The notes: generated by a model not told the origin, from the sequence alone. A DNA stretch of 64,000 nucleotides from Phascolarctobacterium sp. (GCA_020024105.1 JAHHUH010000003.1:1-64000); one strand, 5' to 3'; positions 17,309 through 26,085 are shown, numbered from the stretch's first letter. Made by a program: numbers and translations.

Positions 17309-18193
17309 TTAAATGAGATAATTTTTCTTGTGTAGGGAATTAATAAAATTAGCTTCCTGAAGAAGATAAAGAGGATAGCCTTGTTTTTTGAGGCTCTCCG
17401 CTTGTAGGAAATCCTTTTGCTTTAAAACCTTGTTATTGCCCATGCCTACAATAACCATATTAGTTTCTGGGGTAACCTTACTTTGGAGGACACCGCCTAA
17501 ACGTTCAATCAGTCCCTGAAGGCAGTGGAAGCTACTTTGTTGTAATTCGCCCAAAAGGACTAGGCTCTGTTCGGCTAGGGGCTGGATATTCTTTCCTGTG
17601 GAGGTAGGCTGCCAGGGTGAGTTGGTCAGGGCCTGTTGATAGAGTTCTTTGAGCTTCCAGTAACAGCCGGCACACATTTCGCAGTCCACTGCAGCTCGAT
17701 GGGCTCCCTGGGTATTTAGAGCAAAATGGGTGGCAACGGTAGTCTGCTTGTAATTAGGCAGATGGTGTAAATGCAGCTTGGCCAACTGCATGACATCTAT
17801 GAAATTATTGGTTAAAGTGGGATGACCATATCTGTTTAGCTTGTTCATTAAAAAGCCGATATCAAAATTAAAATTATAACCCATGAGAATATCGGAACCG
17901 ATGAAATCTAAAAATTCTGGTAGAAGGTAATCGATAGTAGGTGCCTGTGCCACCATGGCATTATCAATACCAGTAATTTGCGTAATCTTCCAATCAATGG
18001 GGTGGCCGGGGTTTACCAGCTTGGTAAAGCTGGCTACGAGTCGGTCATTTTCATATTTTAAGGCGGAAATTTCTATAATTTCATCATTAACAGGATTTAG
18101 ACCTGTAGTTTCTAAGTCAACAACAATATATGTATCAGGATAGGCAATAATACCCATACCAGGTTGTGTTTCGGCATAGAGACTTGTCTGCAT
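17309..18193 (-). CDS. DnaQ-like 3'-5' exonuclease with C-terminal BRCT-like region
   Basis: 294-residue DEDDh exonuclease. ExoI motif YIVVDLETTGLNP (catalytic Asp and Glu) lies near residue 25, ExoII is in MGYNFNFDIGFLMNK near 110, and ExoIII HRAAVDCEMCAGCYW near 165 carries the His and Asp. The C-terminal 70 residues (LIERLGGVLQSKVTPETNMV through NKVLKQKD) resemble a BRCT domain, as in some DnaQ relatives. ATG 18193 has GGAAGTG upstream; a TTG 18 bases earlier is less likely. It may serve repair or polymerase III proofreading; the PolC-type enzyme is not in view. Confidence 0.85.
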   Translation of the reverse strand: MQTSLYAETQPGMGIIAYPDTYIVVDLETTGLNPVNDEIIEISALKYENDRLVASFTKLVNPGHPIDWKITQITGIDNAMVAQAPTIDYLLPEFLDFIGSDILMGYNFNFDIGFLMNKLNRYGHPTLTNNFIDVMQLAKLHLHHLPNYKQTTVATHFALNTQGAHRAAVDCEMCAGCYWKLKELYQQALTNSPWQPTSTGKNIQPLAEQSLVLLGELQQSSFHCLQGLIERLGGVLQSKVTPETNMVIVGMGNNKVLKQKDFLQAESLKKQGYPLYLLQEANFINSLHKKNYLI

Positions 18194-18301
18194 TGTATCA
18201 CTTCCAATCAAGGCTATTATATCATAGAAGATGGGTCATAGTTGTTTATTTTCATAGAGTGGAAGGTGTATCTGGCGGAACAGAAGCAGAAGGAGGCTTT
18301 T

Positions 18302-19597
18302 ATGAAAAAGCACCAATTAGTAAAAAAAGTAGAAAATTTTGTTTTACAGGGTGATATATGCTATGCAGCTACGCCTCAACAGCTGGTGACCATTCCCCAA
18401 GGGTACGTTGTATGCCAAAAGGGGTACAGCAGGGGAGTGTACAGTCATATGCCGGAAGCCTATGCCCAGTGGCCCCTGTACGATTATCGGGGTAAGCTGA
18501 TTATTCCCGGTCTGGTGGACTTACATCTACATGCTCCCCAGTATGCTTTTTGTGGTCTAGGTATGGATTTAGAGCTTTTGGACTGGTTAAAGACCCATAC
18601 CTTTGTTGAGGAAGCCAAATATGCAGAACTAATCTACGCCGAGCGGGCTTATCAGATTTTTGTTGAGGCTTTATTAGCTGGCGCTACTACTAGAGCCTGT
18701 ATTTTTGCAACCATTCATCAACAGGCCACGCTTCTATTGATGGAAAAATTAGAACAGGTAGGCTTTAAAGCTTATGTGGGCAAGGTAAATATGGATCGTA
18801 ATAGTCCAGTTGATTTATGTGAGGCTGACGCAGAAGCTTCTTTAGCGACTACCCGAGAGTGGTTGCAAGCCTGTGCGAAATTTAAGTCAGTTAAGCCCAT
18901 TTTAACGCCACGCTTTATTCCAAGCTGTAGCCCTAAGCTTTTGCAGGGACTGGGTATGCTGCAAAAGCAGTATCAGCTGCCGCTACAATCCCACCTTTCA
19001 GAAAATATAGAGGAAATCAAATGGGTGCAGCAGCTTTGTCCAGAAGCGGACTGTTATGGTGATGCCTATGATCGATACGGACTTTTTGGCAGTAATGGAC
19101 CTACAATTATGGCTCATTGTGTTTATAGTAATGCCGAGGAGAGAGCTTTGTTAAAGCAAAGAGGTGTTTACATTGCCCATTGCCCTCAGTCCAATACTAA
19201 TTTATCATCCGGTATTGCTCCTGCACGGCTCTATCTGGATGGCGGCTTCCAGATGGGACTTGGTACGGATGTGGCCGGTGGTGAAAGTATTTCTCTTTTC
19301 CGGGCTATGGCCCAGGCTATTCAGTGCTCTAAATTACGTTGGCGGCTGGTTGATGCCAATTTAGCTCCATTAAAATTAGCTGAAGCCTTTTATCTGGCTA
19401 CCAGGGGTGGTGGTAGCTTTTTTGGTAAGGTGGGCAGCTTGGAGGCTGGCTATGAATTTGATGCAGTAGTTATTGATGATAGCAGTTTACGTACTCCTAA
19501 TAGCTTAACTTTAGAAGAACGTCTGGCTAGAATAGTTTATTTGGCTGAGGAAAAATTCATTAGGGCTAAGTTTATTGCAGGACGACAGGTGAAATAA
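18302..19597 (+). CDS. guaD: Guanine deaminase
   Basis: Zinc amidohydrolase that turns guanine into xanthine and ammonia, for purine salvage or nitrogen supply. The 431-residue protein has PGLVDLHLHAPQYAFCGLG (metal His-x-His), LQSHLSENIEEI, MAHCVYSN and LGTDVAGGESISLF. These motifs separate guanine deaminases from general amidohydrolases. ATG 18302 follows AAGGAGG at seven bases; upstream in-frame codons lack a site. It is divergent from the exonuclease gene. Confidence 0.92.
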   Translation: MKKHQLVKKVENFVLQGDICYAATPQQLVTIPQGYVVCQKGYSRGVYSHMPEAYAQWPLYDYRGKLIIPGLVDLHLHAPQYAFCGLGMDLELLDWLKTHTFVEEAKYAELIYAERAYQIFVEALLAGATTRACIFATIHQQATLLLMEKLEQVGFKAYVGKVNMDRNSPVDLCEADAEASLATTREWLQACAKFKSVKPILTPRFIPSCSPKLLQGLGMLQKQYQLPLQSHLSENIEEIKWVQQLCPEADCYGDAYDRYGLFGSNGPTIMAHCVYSNAEERALLKQRGVYIAHCPQSNTNLSSGIAPARLYLDGGFQMGLGTDVAGGESISLFRAMAQAIQCSKLRWRLVDANLAPLKLAEAFYLATRGGGSFFGKVGSLEAGYEFDAVVIDDSSLRTPNSLTLEERLARIVYLAEEKFIRAKFIAGRQVK

Positions 19598-19609
19598 ATT
19601 TTCCTTTAG

Positions 19610-19640
19610 TTGACCATATACTTACTAAATAGTATATAAT
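19610..19640 (+). promoter_or_regulatory. Promoter with overlapping inverted repeat
   Basis: TTGACC (19610-19615) with TATATA (19633-19638, 17-base spacer) or TATAAT (19635-19640). The spacer forms an inverted repeat ATATACT-N8-AGTATAT (19616-19637) that could be an operator for the lipoprotein gene. Confidence 0.5.
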
Positions 19641-19683
19641 AATACTTATATTATAAATAAAATAAAAACTTAAGGTGGTTAGC

Positions 19684-20652
19684 ATGAAAAAAACATTTTC
19701 TTTATGGCGACGGCTGTTCCTGTTAAGCTTTTTTATTCTAGCACTTTTACTGACTGGCTGTAGCGGTCAGGAAGAAGCTCCGGTACAGCTTCCAGAAGGA
19801 AGCTACCAGGTTACGGATACCACAGGACATACCTTGACCTTTACTGAAAAGCCCAAGCGGATTGTATCTCTATCCGTAGGTACGGATGAAATTTTAGTGG
19901 ACCTGGTAAGTCCTGACAGGATTCAGGCAGTAACCTATCTGGCTGATGATCCGGACATTTCCAATGTAACAGAAAAAGTAAAACAAGTGCCGCTCCGCTT
20001 TAACGGTAAGTCAAATGAAGGCCTGTTTGAATGTAATCCGGACCTTGTCCTGATTGCTGACTATGCTACGGCAGAGAGCTATCAGACCCTGCGTGAGGTG
20101 GGTATTAATGTTTATGTCTATAAAACTCCCTCTAATTTACAGGAAATAAAAGCTTGTATTAAGGAGATCGCCAATGTTGTAGGTGAGAAGGAGCAGGGTG
20201 ATAAGCTGGTGGCGGATATGGAAGAGCGCATGGCCAAGATACAGGCTCGCTTAGGTAATATCCCCAATGCAGAAATAAAGAGCGTCCTGCATGTAGGTCC
20301 TACGGGAGCTTACTATGCTCCAGAAGGAACCTTTAGGGATGTCTGCCAACAGGCTTTGGTTAAGGATGCAACCGAGAGTCTGCACTATACCCAGACCTGC
20401 CTGCTTTCTCAGGAGGTTATTGTGGATTTGAATCCGGACAGCTTTATTATTGCTGACTGGAATTATGATGGTAAGAACCCTCCGGAAGCGTTACGGGATG
20501 AGCTTTTGCATAATCAATCCTACAGTACTACTAATGCAGGTAAGAACGGTAGCGTTATTACCATTCCTGCTTCCCATCTGTTAAGCTGTTCCCAGTATTT
20601 TGTTTTGGCTGTAGAGGATATGGCTCGTGCTAATTATCCAGAAAAATTTTAA
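19684..20652 (+). CDS. Orphan ABC binding lipoprotein, cobalamin/siderophore class
   Basis: 322-residue lipoprotein. A basic N terminus and hydrophobic stretch end in the lipobox LLTGC near residue 26, anchoring it outside the cytoplasmic membrane. The mature part belongs to the FecB/BtuF-type fold: TDTTGHTLTFTEKPKRIVSL near 42, then ATAESYQTLREVGINVYVY. Such proteins deliver iron chelates, haem or cobalamin to an ABC importer, but no permease or ATPase gene is adjacent. ATG 19684 has AAGGTGG upstream; the GTG at 19675 is embedded in it. It is followed after nine bases by a nitrilase gene. The ligand is unknown. Confidence 0.85.
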   Translation: MKKTFSLWRRLFLLSFFILALLLTGCSGQEEAPVQLPEGSYQVTDTTGHTLTFTEKPKRIVSLSVGTDEILVDLVSPDRIQAVTYLADDPDISNVTEKVKQVPLRFNGKSNEGLFECNPDLVLIADYATAESYQTLREVGINVYVYKTPSNLQEIKACIKEIANVVGEKEQGDKLVADMEERMAKIQARLGNIPNAEIKSVLHVGPTGAYYAPEGTFRDVCQQALVKDATESLHYTQTCLLSQEVIVDLNPDSFIIADWNYDGKNPPEALRDELLHNQSYSTTNAGKNGSVITIPASHLLSCSQYFVLAVEDMARANYPEKF

Positions 20653-20661
20653 GGAGTGTCT

Positions 20662-21444
20662 ATGAAGAATAATATTGTTAAGGTGGCTTTGTGTCATTTA
20701 GTGCTGTCCCAGGGACCGGAATGTGATAATAGAAAGCTGCTGCTCAGAGCTATCAAAGAGGCGGCAGCCGCAGGTGCTGATTGGATTGTTACTCCGGAAA
20801 CTGCTTTGCAGGGGTATTATTTTAAACGGATTGCTCCCCAGCAGTTGGTGCAGGAGCAGACGGAAGCAAGTCTACAGGAATTTACAGCTTTAGCCCAGGA
20901 GCTAGGGGTATATTTGTTCTTGGGCTGTGGTGAACATGATAAGGAGAATGATGCGGACTATAATTCTTGCCTAGTTATTAATCCTCAGGGGAAAATTCAA
21001 AGCAGACATCGTAAGGTGATTGACATTAAGGGCCTTACTGAGGGTTGGGCCTCCTCTGGTGCAGGTGTCCAGGTAACTGACTGTCAGGGGATTAAGGTAG
21101 GGTTATTAGTTTGTGCTGATGCCTGGTACGATGAACGGCCTCAGTCCCTACAAGAACAGGGCGCACAGATGATTATTGATATTGCTGCCTGGCCACCCTC
21201 CGAGGTATGTGGTAATCCCTTTGGTAAGTGGCGGGAAGTTTCTCAGAATACGGGAGTTCCCTTTGTGGTCTGCAACCAAACCGGCACCACGGAATGGATG
21301 GATATGTACATTGGTGAAAGCGTGGTGGATTATCAGGGTGAGTGTCTGCTGACCCATCAAGGTGAACAAGGAGTACTGCTGTTCAGCTGGGATTTTACAG
21401 AAAATAAATTGCTTAATTCTGATTATGATATCATCAAAATATAA
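20662..21444 (+). CDS. Carbon-nitrogen hydrolase (nitrilase superfamily)
   Basis: 260-residue cytoplasmic amidase. The Glu-Lys-Cys catalytic set is visible: Glu in VTPETALQGYY near residue 44, Lys in RHRKVIDIKG near 117, and Cys in LLVCADAWYDERP near 153. The family hydrolyses omega-amides, N-carbamoyl compounds or nitriles; the substrate cannot be told from sequence. ATG 20662 has AAGGAG at good spacing, preferred over the GTG at 20656. It is co-transcribed with the binding lipoprotein. Confidence 0.88.
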   Translation: MKNNIVKVALCHLVLSQGPECDNRKLLLRAIKEAAAAGADWIVTPETALQGYYFKRIAPQQLVQEQTEASLQEFTALAQELGVYLFLGCGEHDKENDADYNSCLVINPQGKIQSRHRKVIDIKGLTEGWASSGAGVQVTDCQGIKVGLLVCADAWYDERPQSLQEQGAQMIIDIAAWPPSEVCGNPFGKWREVSQNTGVPFVVCNQTGTTEWMDMYIGESVVDYQGECLLTHQGEQGVLLFSWDFTENKLLNSDYDIIKI

Positions 21445-21488
21445 AAAAACTGCATCCTGGCGGGGAAAGCTGCCAGGATGCAGTTTTT
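21443..21488. terminator. Bidirectional terminator
   Basis: AAAAAACTGCATCCTGGC / GCCAGGATGCAGTTTTT stem. It ends the nitrilase gene on the plus strand and the LRAT-domain gene on the minus strand. Confidence 0.9.
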
Positions 21489-21491
21489 GGT

Positions 21492-22325
21492 TTAAAGCTC
21501 TTTAAGAAATTTAGAAATTAAAGAATTAATCTGGTAGGATTCAGCTACGCCTGTTTTGCACCAGATAGCAAAATGCTCACAATTATTAAAAGGAATGGTG
21601 TACTTGGTCTCTCCTATACGACTGCGGGCACGGGCAACGGTTTCCTCGGCTGAATAAAGGTGATACAGGGCGGAACGGATAATCGTGAAAAGAGAACATT
21701 CTTCCTCCTGCTCCTTTTTATACCAGCCCTGTCCCCTACCCTTGGGCAGGCGGATGGAGGGGTAGCCACATTGCTGAGGAAAGTCAAGAATATAAATTTC
21801 CTTGGAATCTAATTGGAATTCCTGAAAGGGTGCCTGGTGGATGGAAAGCACCTCACCAAAATCTCCCTGCTCGGCAGCATAGTGGATTACTTGCTGCTTA
21901 CCGGCATATATGGAAAAATGTTGATAAAGACCGCCATTGCGGATGGCCATAAGAACATCACCGGTGTAGAGCGGGACACCGTTGAGATATTCCAAATTTT
22001 TATAGTTTTGGGATAAGCCGCTGGTATCAGTATTACGGCATTGGATAAAAAGATTTCGTTCTGCTTGTAAATCTAAGACAGCTGCTTCCATTTTTTGTCG
22101 AGTACTTTCGTTAAGATCTTTTTTGCGGGCCTGATATTGTTTAGAAAAATTGTTAAAGGCGGTATTCAGCTTCTGGATAGTATTATCTTTTTTATCAGAT
22201 AATAGATCTTTTAGCCGTTCCTGCTTGTATTGTAGAGCAATATTCAAATCCTGCTCCTGAAAAATGGAAAGAGCTGCATCAAGAAAATTTTCTATATTAG
22301 CTGTTGCAGGTTCATTATTTTTCAA
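21492..22325 (-). CDS. LRAT/NC-domain protein with N-terminal coiled coil
   Basis: 277 residues. The first ~100 are charged and helical (repeated Lys/Glu/Gln, ARKKDLNESTRQKMEAAVL) and probably form a coiled coil. The rest matches the LRAT/NC papain-like fold: GDVLMAIRNGGLYQHFSIYAG with the catalytic His, IHYAAEQGD, a central helix SAEETVARARSRIGETKY, and FNNCEHFAIWCKTG with the catalytic Cys near 250. No signal peptide, so it is probably cytoplasmic. Bacterial members are mostly uncharacterised; eukaryotic relatives are acyltransferases or phospholipases. It is convergent with the nitrilase gene. The catalytic pair is visible; the substrate is unknown. Confidence 0.8.
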   Translation of the reverse strand: MKNNEPATANIENFLDAALSIFQEQDLNIALQYKQERLKDLLSDKKDNTIQKLNTAFNNFSKQYQARKKDLNESTRQKMEAAVLDLQAERNLFIQCRNTDTSGLSQNYKNLEYLNGVPLYTGDVLMAIRNGGLYQHFSIYAGKQQVIHYAAEQGDFGEVLSIHQAPFQEFQLDSKEIYILDFPQQCGYPSIRLPKGRGQGWYKKEQEEECSLFTIIRSALYHLYSAEETVARARSRIGETKYTIPFNNCEHFAIWCKTGVAESYQINSLISKFLKEL

Positions 22326-22474
22326 GGCTACATCCTCCTTATTTGCTTAATAAACTTCACTAATGTAAGAAGATTTTACTATTTCTTCAGATGGAATACA
22401 AGGGGAAGGCCTGTGAGAAATATATTAATAATTGCAGTCTTGAATTAAATGTGGTACAATATGAGAGCATGGAT

Positions 22475-22549
22475 GCGCCCGTAGCTCAGTGGATAGAGCA
22501 TTGGCCTCCGGAGCCATGTGCGGTGGTTCGATTCCACTCGGGCGTACCA
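22475..22549 (+). tRNA. tRNA-Arg (CCG)
   Basis: 75 bases with CCA. The acceptor GCGCCCG pairs with CGGGCGT (one G-T pair). The anticodon loop CTCCGGA gives CCG. The T arm is GGTTCGATTCC. Confidence 0.95.
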
Positions 22550-22562
22550 AATATTTGTAAAT

Positions 22563-22592
22563 AAGTCGCAGGCAAAACCTGCGACTTTTTTG
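22563..22592. terminator. Terminator after tRNA-Arg
   Basis: AAGTCGCAGG / CCTGCGACTT perfect ten-base stem followed by TTTTTTG. It may also serve the converging sigma-like gene. Confidence 0.88.
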
Positions 22593-22602
22593 TTTTGTTA
22601 TT

Positions 22603-23178
22603 TCAGCAGGCTAGTTTACTGAAATGATGGCGCATCTGTTGAATTTTTCTTTGTACCGTTCTCGTACTACAGTGTAGCTGCTGGGCAATTTGCTGTTGAG
22701 ACCTTTCCTGCTCAAGTAAAAGTATGAGCTGCTGTTGCTGGGGCTGTAAGCCTTGAAATATTTGTCCGTAGGTAATTTTGGTAAGAACTTTATTTTCCTC
22801 ATCAGCTATTGGTGATAGTAAGGTCATATCTTCTAGCATAACTTCATGCTTCCATCTATTTCCCTGTCTTTCTAGCAGATGGAGCAGGTGATAGTGAAGT
22901 TTCAGCTTTACATAGCCGGGTAGTTGCTGATAATTCTGCCCTTGATAGCTTTGGATTAAATATAAAAAATATTCCCAGGCTATATCCTTGGCATCCTCGC
23001 CTAAAACTCTATACACGGCCTCACGCTGGCTTTCCTTATGGATAAGCGGGGAGAAATGTTGGCAGAGCTGCTGTAGGGCAGCTTTGTTTCCAGCGCGGGC
23101 GTTCTTGATAAGAGTCTGGAGACTAAGGGGAGTGAGCATGGAAACCCTGTCCTGTTTAGTGAGCTTTGTAGATTGCAT
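22603..23178 (-). CDS. Sigma-70-like regulator
   Basis: 191 residues. The N-terminal part (LSLQTLIKNARAGNKAALQQ, then DIAWEYFLYLIQSYQG) resembles sigma region 2. The C-terminal part (LQPQQQQLILLLEQERSQQQ, then IAQQLHCSTRTVQRKIQQM) is a clear region-4-like helix-turn-helix. No anti-sigma gene is adjacent. CGGAGG lies eight bases before the ATG. It could be an alternative sigma factor or a sigma-like regulator. The high glutamine content in the linker is unusual for this window. Confidence 0.7.
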   Translation of the reverse strand: MQSTKLTKQDRVSMLTPLSLQTLIKNARAGNKAALQQLCQHFSPLIHKESQREAVYRVLGEDAKDIAWEYFLYLIQSYQGQNYQQLPGYVKLKLHYHLLHLLERQGNRWKHEVMLEDMTLLSPIADEENKVLTKITYGQIFQGLQPQQQQLILLLEQERSQQQIAQQLHCSTRTVQRKIQQMRHHFSKLAC

Positions 23179-23628
23179 AGAAAAAACCTCCGAAAATCCT
23201 TATTTGTCTCCATGGTTAGGAGCTGCTTTTATTATAAAATTAATAAAAAATAGGACAAGTGTATTATATTGGCAGAAGTTTAAGATGATTGCTTGATAAA
23301 AATTGATATAGCCAAAGAATATAAAGATTAGAGCTAAAAACATGCTTTAAATGGAGTGGAGAAAGCTTCTTTTATGAGTGGAACAGAAGAAACGAAGAAG
23401 CTTCTAGAGCCATCTTTTGCAGGCTCATAGTAGCTGAAGGTTGTTATTGTTTGAGAGCCGTTGTAGAAGAATAGCTTGAGCTGGACTGCTGGTTCAGACA
23501 ATTTTATGTATAATGTTTTTTCTTGCTGCGTATTATAAAAAGAGCACTCCGGTTAGTTGGTAAACTAACTGGAGTGCTTTTTTAGTAAGATTTATTTTGT
23601 AAATGAAAAATTCACTTGCCTGTAGGCA
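23179..23628. other. Intergenic, terminator only
   Basis: No supported gene in 450 bases. It contains upstream sequence of the sigma-like gene on the minus strand and the lrgAB terminator at 23538-23583. Otherwise I see nothing. Confidence 0.6.
23538..23583. terminator. Bidirectional terminator at the end of lrgAB
   Basis: AGCACTCCGGTTAGTT / AACTAACTGGAGTGCT stem flanked by A and T runs. On the minus strand it ends in CTCTTTTTATAATA, about 45 bases past the lrgB stop. Confidence 0.85.
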
Positions 23629-24336
23629 TCAGATAATGTATTGGAGTAGGGGCAGAAGGATGGGAGCCAGGATGGAGGTGGCAATGCCTGTGAGAGCAAT
23701 GGCTACACCACCTAAAGCAACCTGTACCAGGCTATGCTTAATGCAGGCACTGGTGCCTAGACCATGACTGGAGGCGCCGACTGCCAGACCGATGGCAATA
23801 TCATGCTTAACGCCAAGCAGCTTGAGCAGCTTATGGTTGAAGGTAGCGCCTAAAACGCCGGTAAAGACTACTACCGGAGCGGTAAGTGCAGGTAGACCAC
23901 CGATTGTTTTAGTAACCTCGATAGCAATGGGGGTGGTAATGGATTTAGGCACCAGGGATAACAGGATAACATCGCTGGCACCAATCAGCTTGCCACAAAT
24001 ATAAACACTGACGATGGCCGTGCAGGTTGCTACCATAATGCCGAGAAAGATAATAGTGGATTTTTCCCTGATGATTTCTCTATTTCTATAGAGAGGTAGG
24101 GCAAAAGCAATGGTAGCCGGTCCCAGAAGAAAATTAATAAAATCAGCTCCTACTGCGTACTGTTCATAGGTGACAGAGGGAGTATAGAGCAAAAAGGCAA
24201 TAATGGTAGTGGCAGCAATAACGAAGGGCGGCAGGCTTAATTCTAAGCGGCTTACAATAATTTCTGCCACCACGTAGGCAATTACTGTCAGGCCGATACC
24301 AAAAAGAGGTCCATTGACTAAGGCTTCAGGAAACAT
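23629..24336 (-). CDS. lrgB: LrgB/CidB-like membrane protein
   Basis: 235-residue multi-pass membrane protein of the LrgB/CidB family, linked to control of murein hydrolase activity and, in some bacteria and plants, to transport of pyruvate or glycolate. Family blocks include TYEQYAVGADFINFLLGPAT, SLVPKSITTPIAIEVTKTIG and GLAVGASSHGLGTSACI. The chosen ATG (24336) has GGAGGAG upstream and lies two bases after the lrgA stop. A longer in-frame frame extends back through lrgA and is rejected. Confidence 0.92.
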   Translation of the reverse strand: MFPEALVNGPLFGIGLTVIAYVVAEIIVSRLELSLPPFVIAATTIIAFLLYTPSVTYEQYAVGADFINFLLGPATIAFALPLYRNREIIREKSTIIFLGIMVATCTAIVSVYICGKLIGASDVILLSLVPKSITTPIAIEVTKTIGGLPALTAPVVVFTGVLGATFNHKLLKLLGVKHDIAIGLAVGASSHGLGTSACIKHSLVQVALGGVAIALTGIATSILAPILLPLLQYII

Positions 24337-24337
24337 A

Positions 24338-24706
24338 TCAGTGCTCCTCCTTTTCATGGGTGCGAAGGAAAAATTCCAGGACAATGCCCGTACAGGAGAG
24401 TACAAGGAAGCTGCTGACAAAGACAATGACTAGGATGGGCACCAGCTCCGCTGTGATGATATCTAAATAAAGAATCATACTAACGCTGGCAGGTAGGAAA
24501 AGCATGCTCATTTTTTCGATGAGCGCTTCACAAATATGGTCAATCTGGTTTTCATGGACAATACCGGTACAAAGTAGGCCGGTTAAAAGCAGCATGGCCA
24601 ATAAGGGTGCGGGAAAGGGGATTTGTAGGAAGGCAATGATTTGGGTGCTGATCCATTGTAGAATCAGTAAAAAAGCAAATCCCTTTAATAGACTTGATGG
24701 GTTCAT
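24338..24706 (-). CDS. lrgA: LrgA/CidA holin-like membrane protein
   Basis: 122-residue protein with four predicted membrane segments of the CidA/LrgA holin-like family. Core blocks are QIPFPAPLLAMLLLTGLL and IEKMSMLFLPASVSMILY. ATG 24706 has GAGGAG upstream. It is translated just ahead of lrgB, the usual order. A possible promoter on this strand is TTGACA at 24783-24778 with a TAAAGAT-like -10. In other Firmicutes the operon responds to LytSR or carbon status; no such regulator is in view. Confidence 0.9.
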   Translation of the reverse strand: MNPSSLLKGFAFLLILQWISTQIIAFLQIPFPAPLLAMLLLTGLLCTGIVHENQIDHICEALIEKMSMLFLPASVSMILYLDIITAELVPILVIVFVSSFLVLSCTGIVLEFFLRTHEKEEH

Positions 24707-24852
24707 CTGATAACACTCCTCTTTTATATAAAGCAAAATCTAAAATAGACTTTAATCTTTACACAATTGAAAAGCATTGTCAATCAGAAAAGAAAAAATT
24801 GTCACAGATTCGTCAAATAAAAGTCTTTGACTTTTTGACTTTTACTGCTATA

Positions 24853-24890
24853 ATAAAACTTGCAGGAAGAGATTGACCTGCAAGTTAAAA
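24853..24890 (-). terminator. Terminator of the RMD1-family gene
   Basis: On the minus strand AACTTGCAGG / CCTGCAAGTT is followed by TTATTATAG. It lies just after the RMD1-family stop codon. Confidence 0.75.
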
Positions 24891-24899
24891 GTTTGGCTT

Positions 24900-25958
24900 T
24901 TATAAGAAAAGCTGGGCAATATTCAAAATTAGTATACCGGCTAGGATGCCTGTGGAAATCAGGCCCATTCTTTCCAGACGGTAGCTTTCTACTTCCTTGC
25001 TTAAGAGGGTGTAGATACGCTGAATGGTCTGTAGTTTATAGTCGATATTATCTTTCCAGACGGAGGCCTTGAGAAGGCTGAGATAGCGTGTATAGATACG
25101 GGAATAGAAAATATCCTCCGTTACCTGTAAGGCGTTGTTGACATTGCCCATCATGTTACTCATGTCTGCCATAATCTCCATTAAGCGGCCACGGATACTG
25201 CGGTAGGCCTGGTCCTTGTGAGCTTTGGTAGCGACATTGGCCTCTTCAAGCTCGTCATAGCTGCGATCAATAGCCTTAGCTAGCAGGCTATCGTAGTAGC
25301 GGAGCTCTAAGAATTGAGCGTTGGCAAATTCTAACAGGTCGGGGATATCCCAGCTGCCGGTATTATCGTAAACAACCGCGCTGTCCCAGGCCAGGTAGCA
25401 GATGTCATCGCTATAACTAAAGAAGTTGGATAGCGTATCCTGGCGGGTCTGCTTGCTTACAGGCTGTTTATCCTTTAAGAGCAGGGGGACGATGTCCCAG
25501 TTGGGCATGGTGTCCTGGAAGTAGTAGACTACGAAATCTTCGTCAAAGGTCGAGGAACGTTTTTTACTGCAGGCCTGGCTGATGGTTTCTAATACACCCT
25601 CCAGATGCTCAGTAAGCAGTTCGTCAGGAAAGTCGTTGACAGTAATCGCCATATTTACGTATTCTTCCTCGGTGACATCCTCTTCAAATTGGATGCGCAG
25701 GATGAGGCTGATAACGCCAATGTCAAAAATGCGGGCTTTGATTTCTGTCAGATAGCTTTTACCGTTGAATTCCAGCTCATGGCTGCCCAATTCCACTAAT
25801 ACGGGGGGATTTTGGAAAGCGATGGACTTTGTGGAAACTCTATCCAGACGTAAGCGGGAAGCAATTTTGTTACGGCTTGTCCAAAGAGCCTGAACGAGAT
25901 CAAGATTTATTTCATCAGCAATGTCGTAAAGACGGTAAACAATCATGGATGTGTTCAT
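24900..25958 (-). CDS. RMD1/DUF155 family membrane protein
   Basis: 352 residues with the RMD1/YagE (DUF155) layout: a soluble body and one C-terminal membrane segment (GLISTGILAGILILNIAQLF). Conserved-type pieces are NFFSYSDDICYLAWDSAVVYD, LLEFANAQFLELRYYDSLL and SRYLSLLKASVW-like sequence before the last helix. Eukaryotic relatives (RMD1, RMND1) are mitochondrial and support meiotic division or translation. Bacterial function is unknown. ATG 25958 has CGGAGG upstream; ATG 25979 does not. It is divergent from clpB. Confidence 0.8.
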   Translation of the reverse strand: MNTSMIVYRLYDIADEINLDLVQALWTSRNKIASRLRLDRVSTKSIAFQNPPVLVELGSHELEFNGKSYLTEIKARIFDIGVISLILRIQFEEDVTEEEYVNMAITVNDFPDELLTEHLEGVLETISQACSKKRSSTFDEDFVVYYFQDTMPNWDIVPLLLKDKQPVSKQTRQDTLSNFFSYSDDICYLAWDSAVVYDNTGSWDIPDLLEFANAQFLELRYYDSLLAKAIDRSYDELEEANVATKAHKDQAYRSIRGRLMEIMADMSNMMGNVNNALQVTEDIFYSRIYTRYLSLLKASVWKDNIDYKLQTIQRIYTLLSKEVESYRLERMGLISTGILAGILILNIAQLFL

Positions 25959-26085
25959 AAGATATACCTCCGTGCACATAGTAATACAAACTAGTAGTTC
26001 GTCAGAAAAATAGATTTCCCTGCCTTAATTTATAGGAGATGGGAAAGAAATAGTAATTTGTCATGGATAAAGGAGGTGTAGCGCC

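Noticed and set aside
23629..24426. Longer LrgB with 30 extra N-terminal residues
   Set aside because: The extension overlaps lrgA, has no ribosome site, and the ATG at 24336 has GGAGGAG.
24828..24852. Plus-strand promoter TTGACT...TATAAT between lrgA and the RMD1 gene
   Set aside because: It would transcribe only antisense into the 3' end of the RMD1 gene; the TATAAT overlaps the T-rich end of that gene's terminator and is probably chance.
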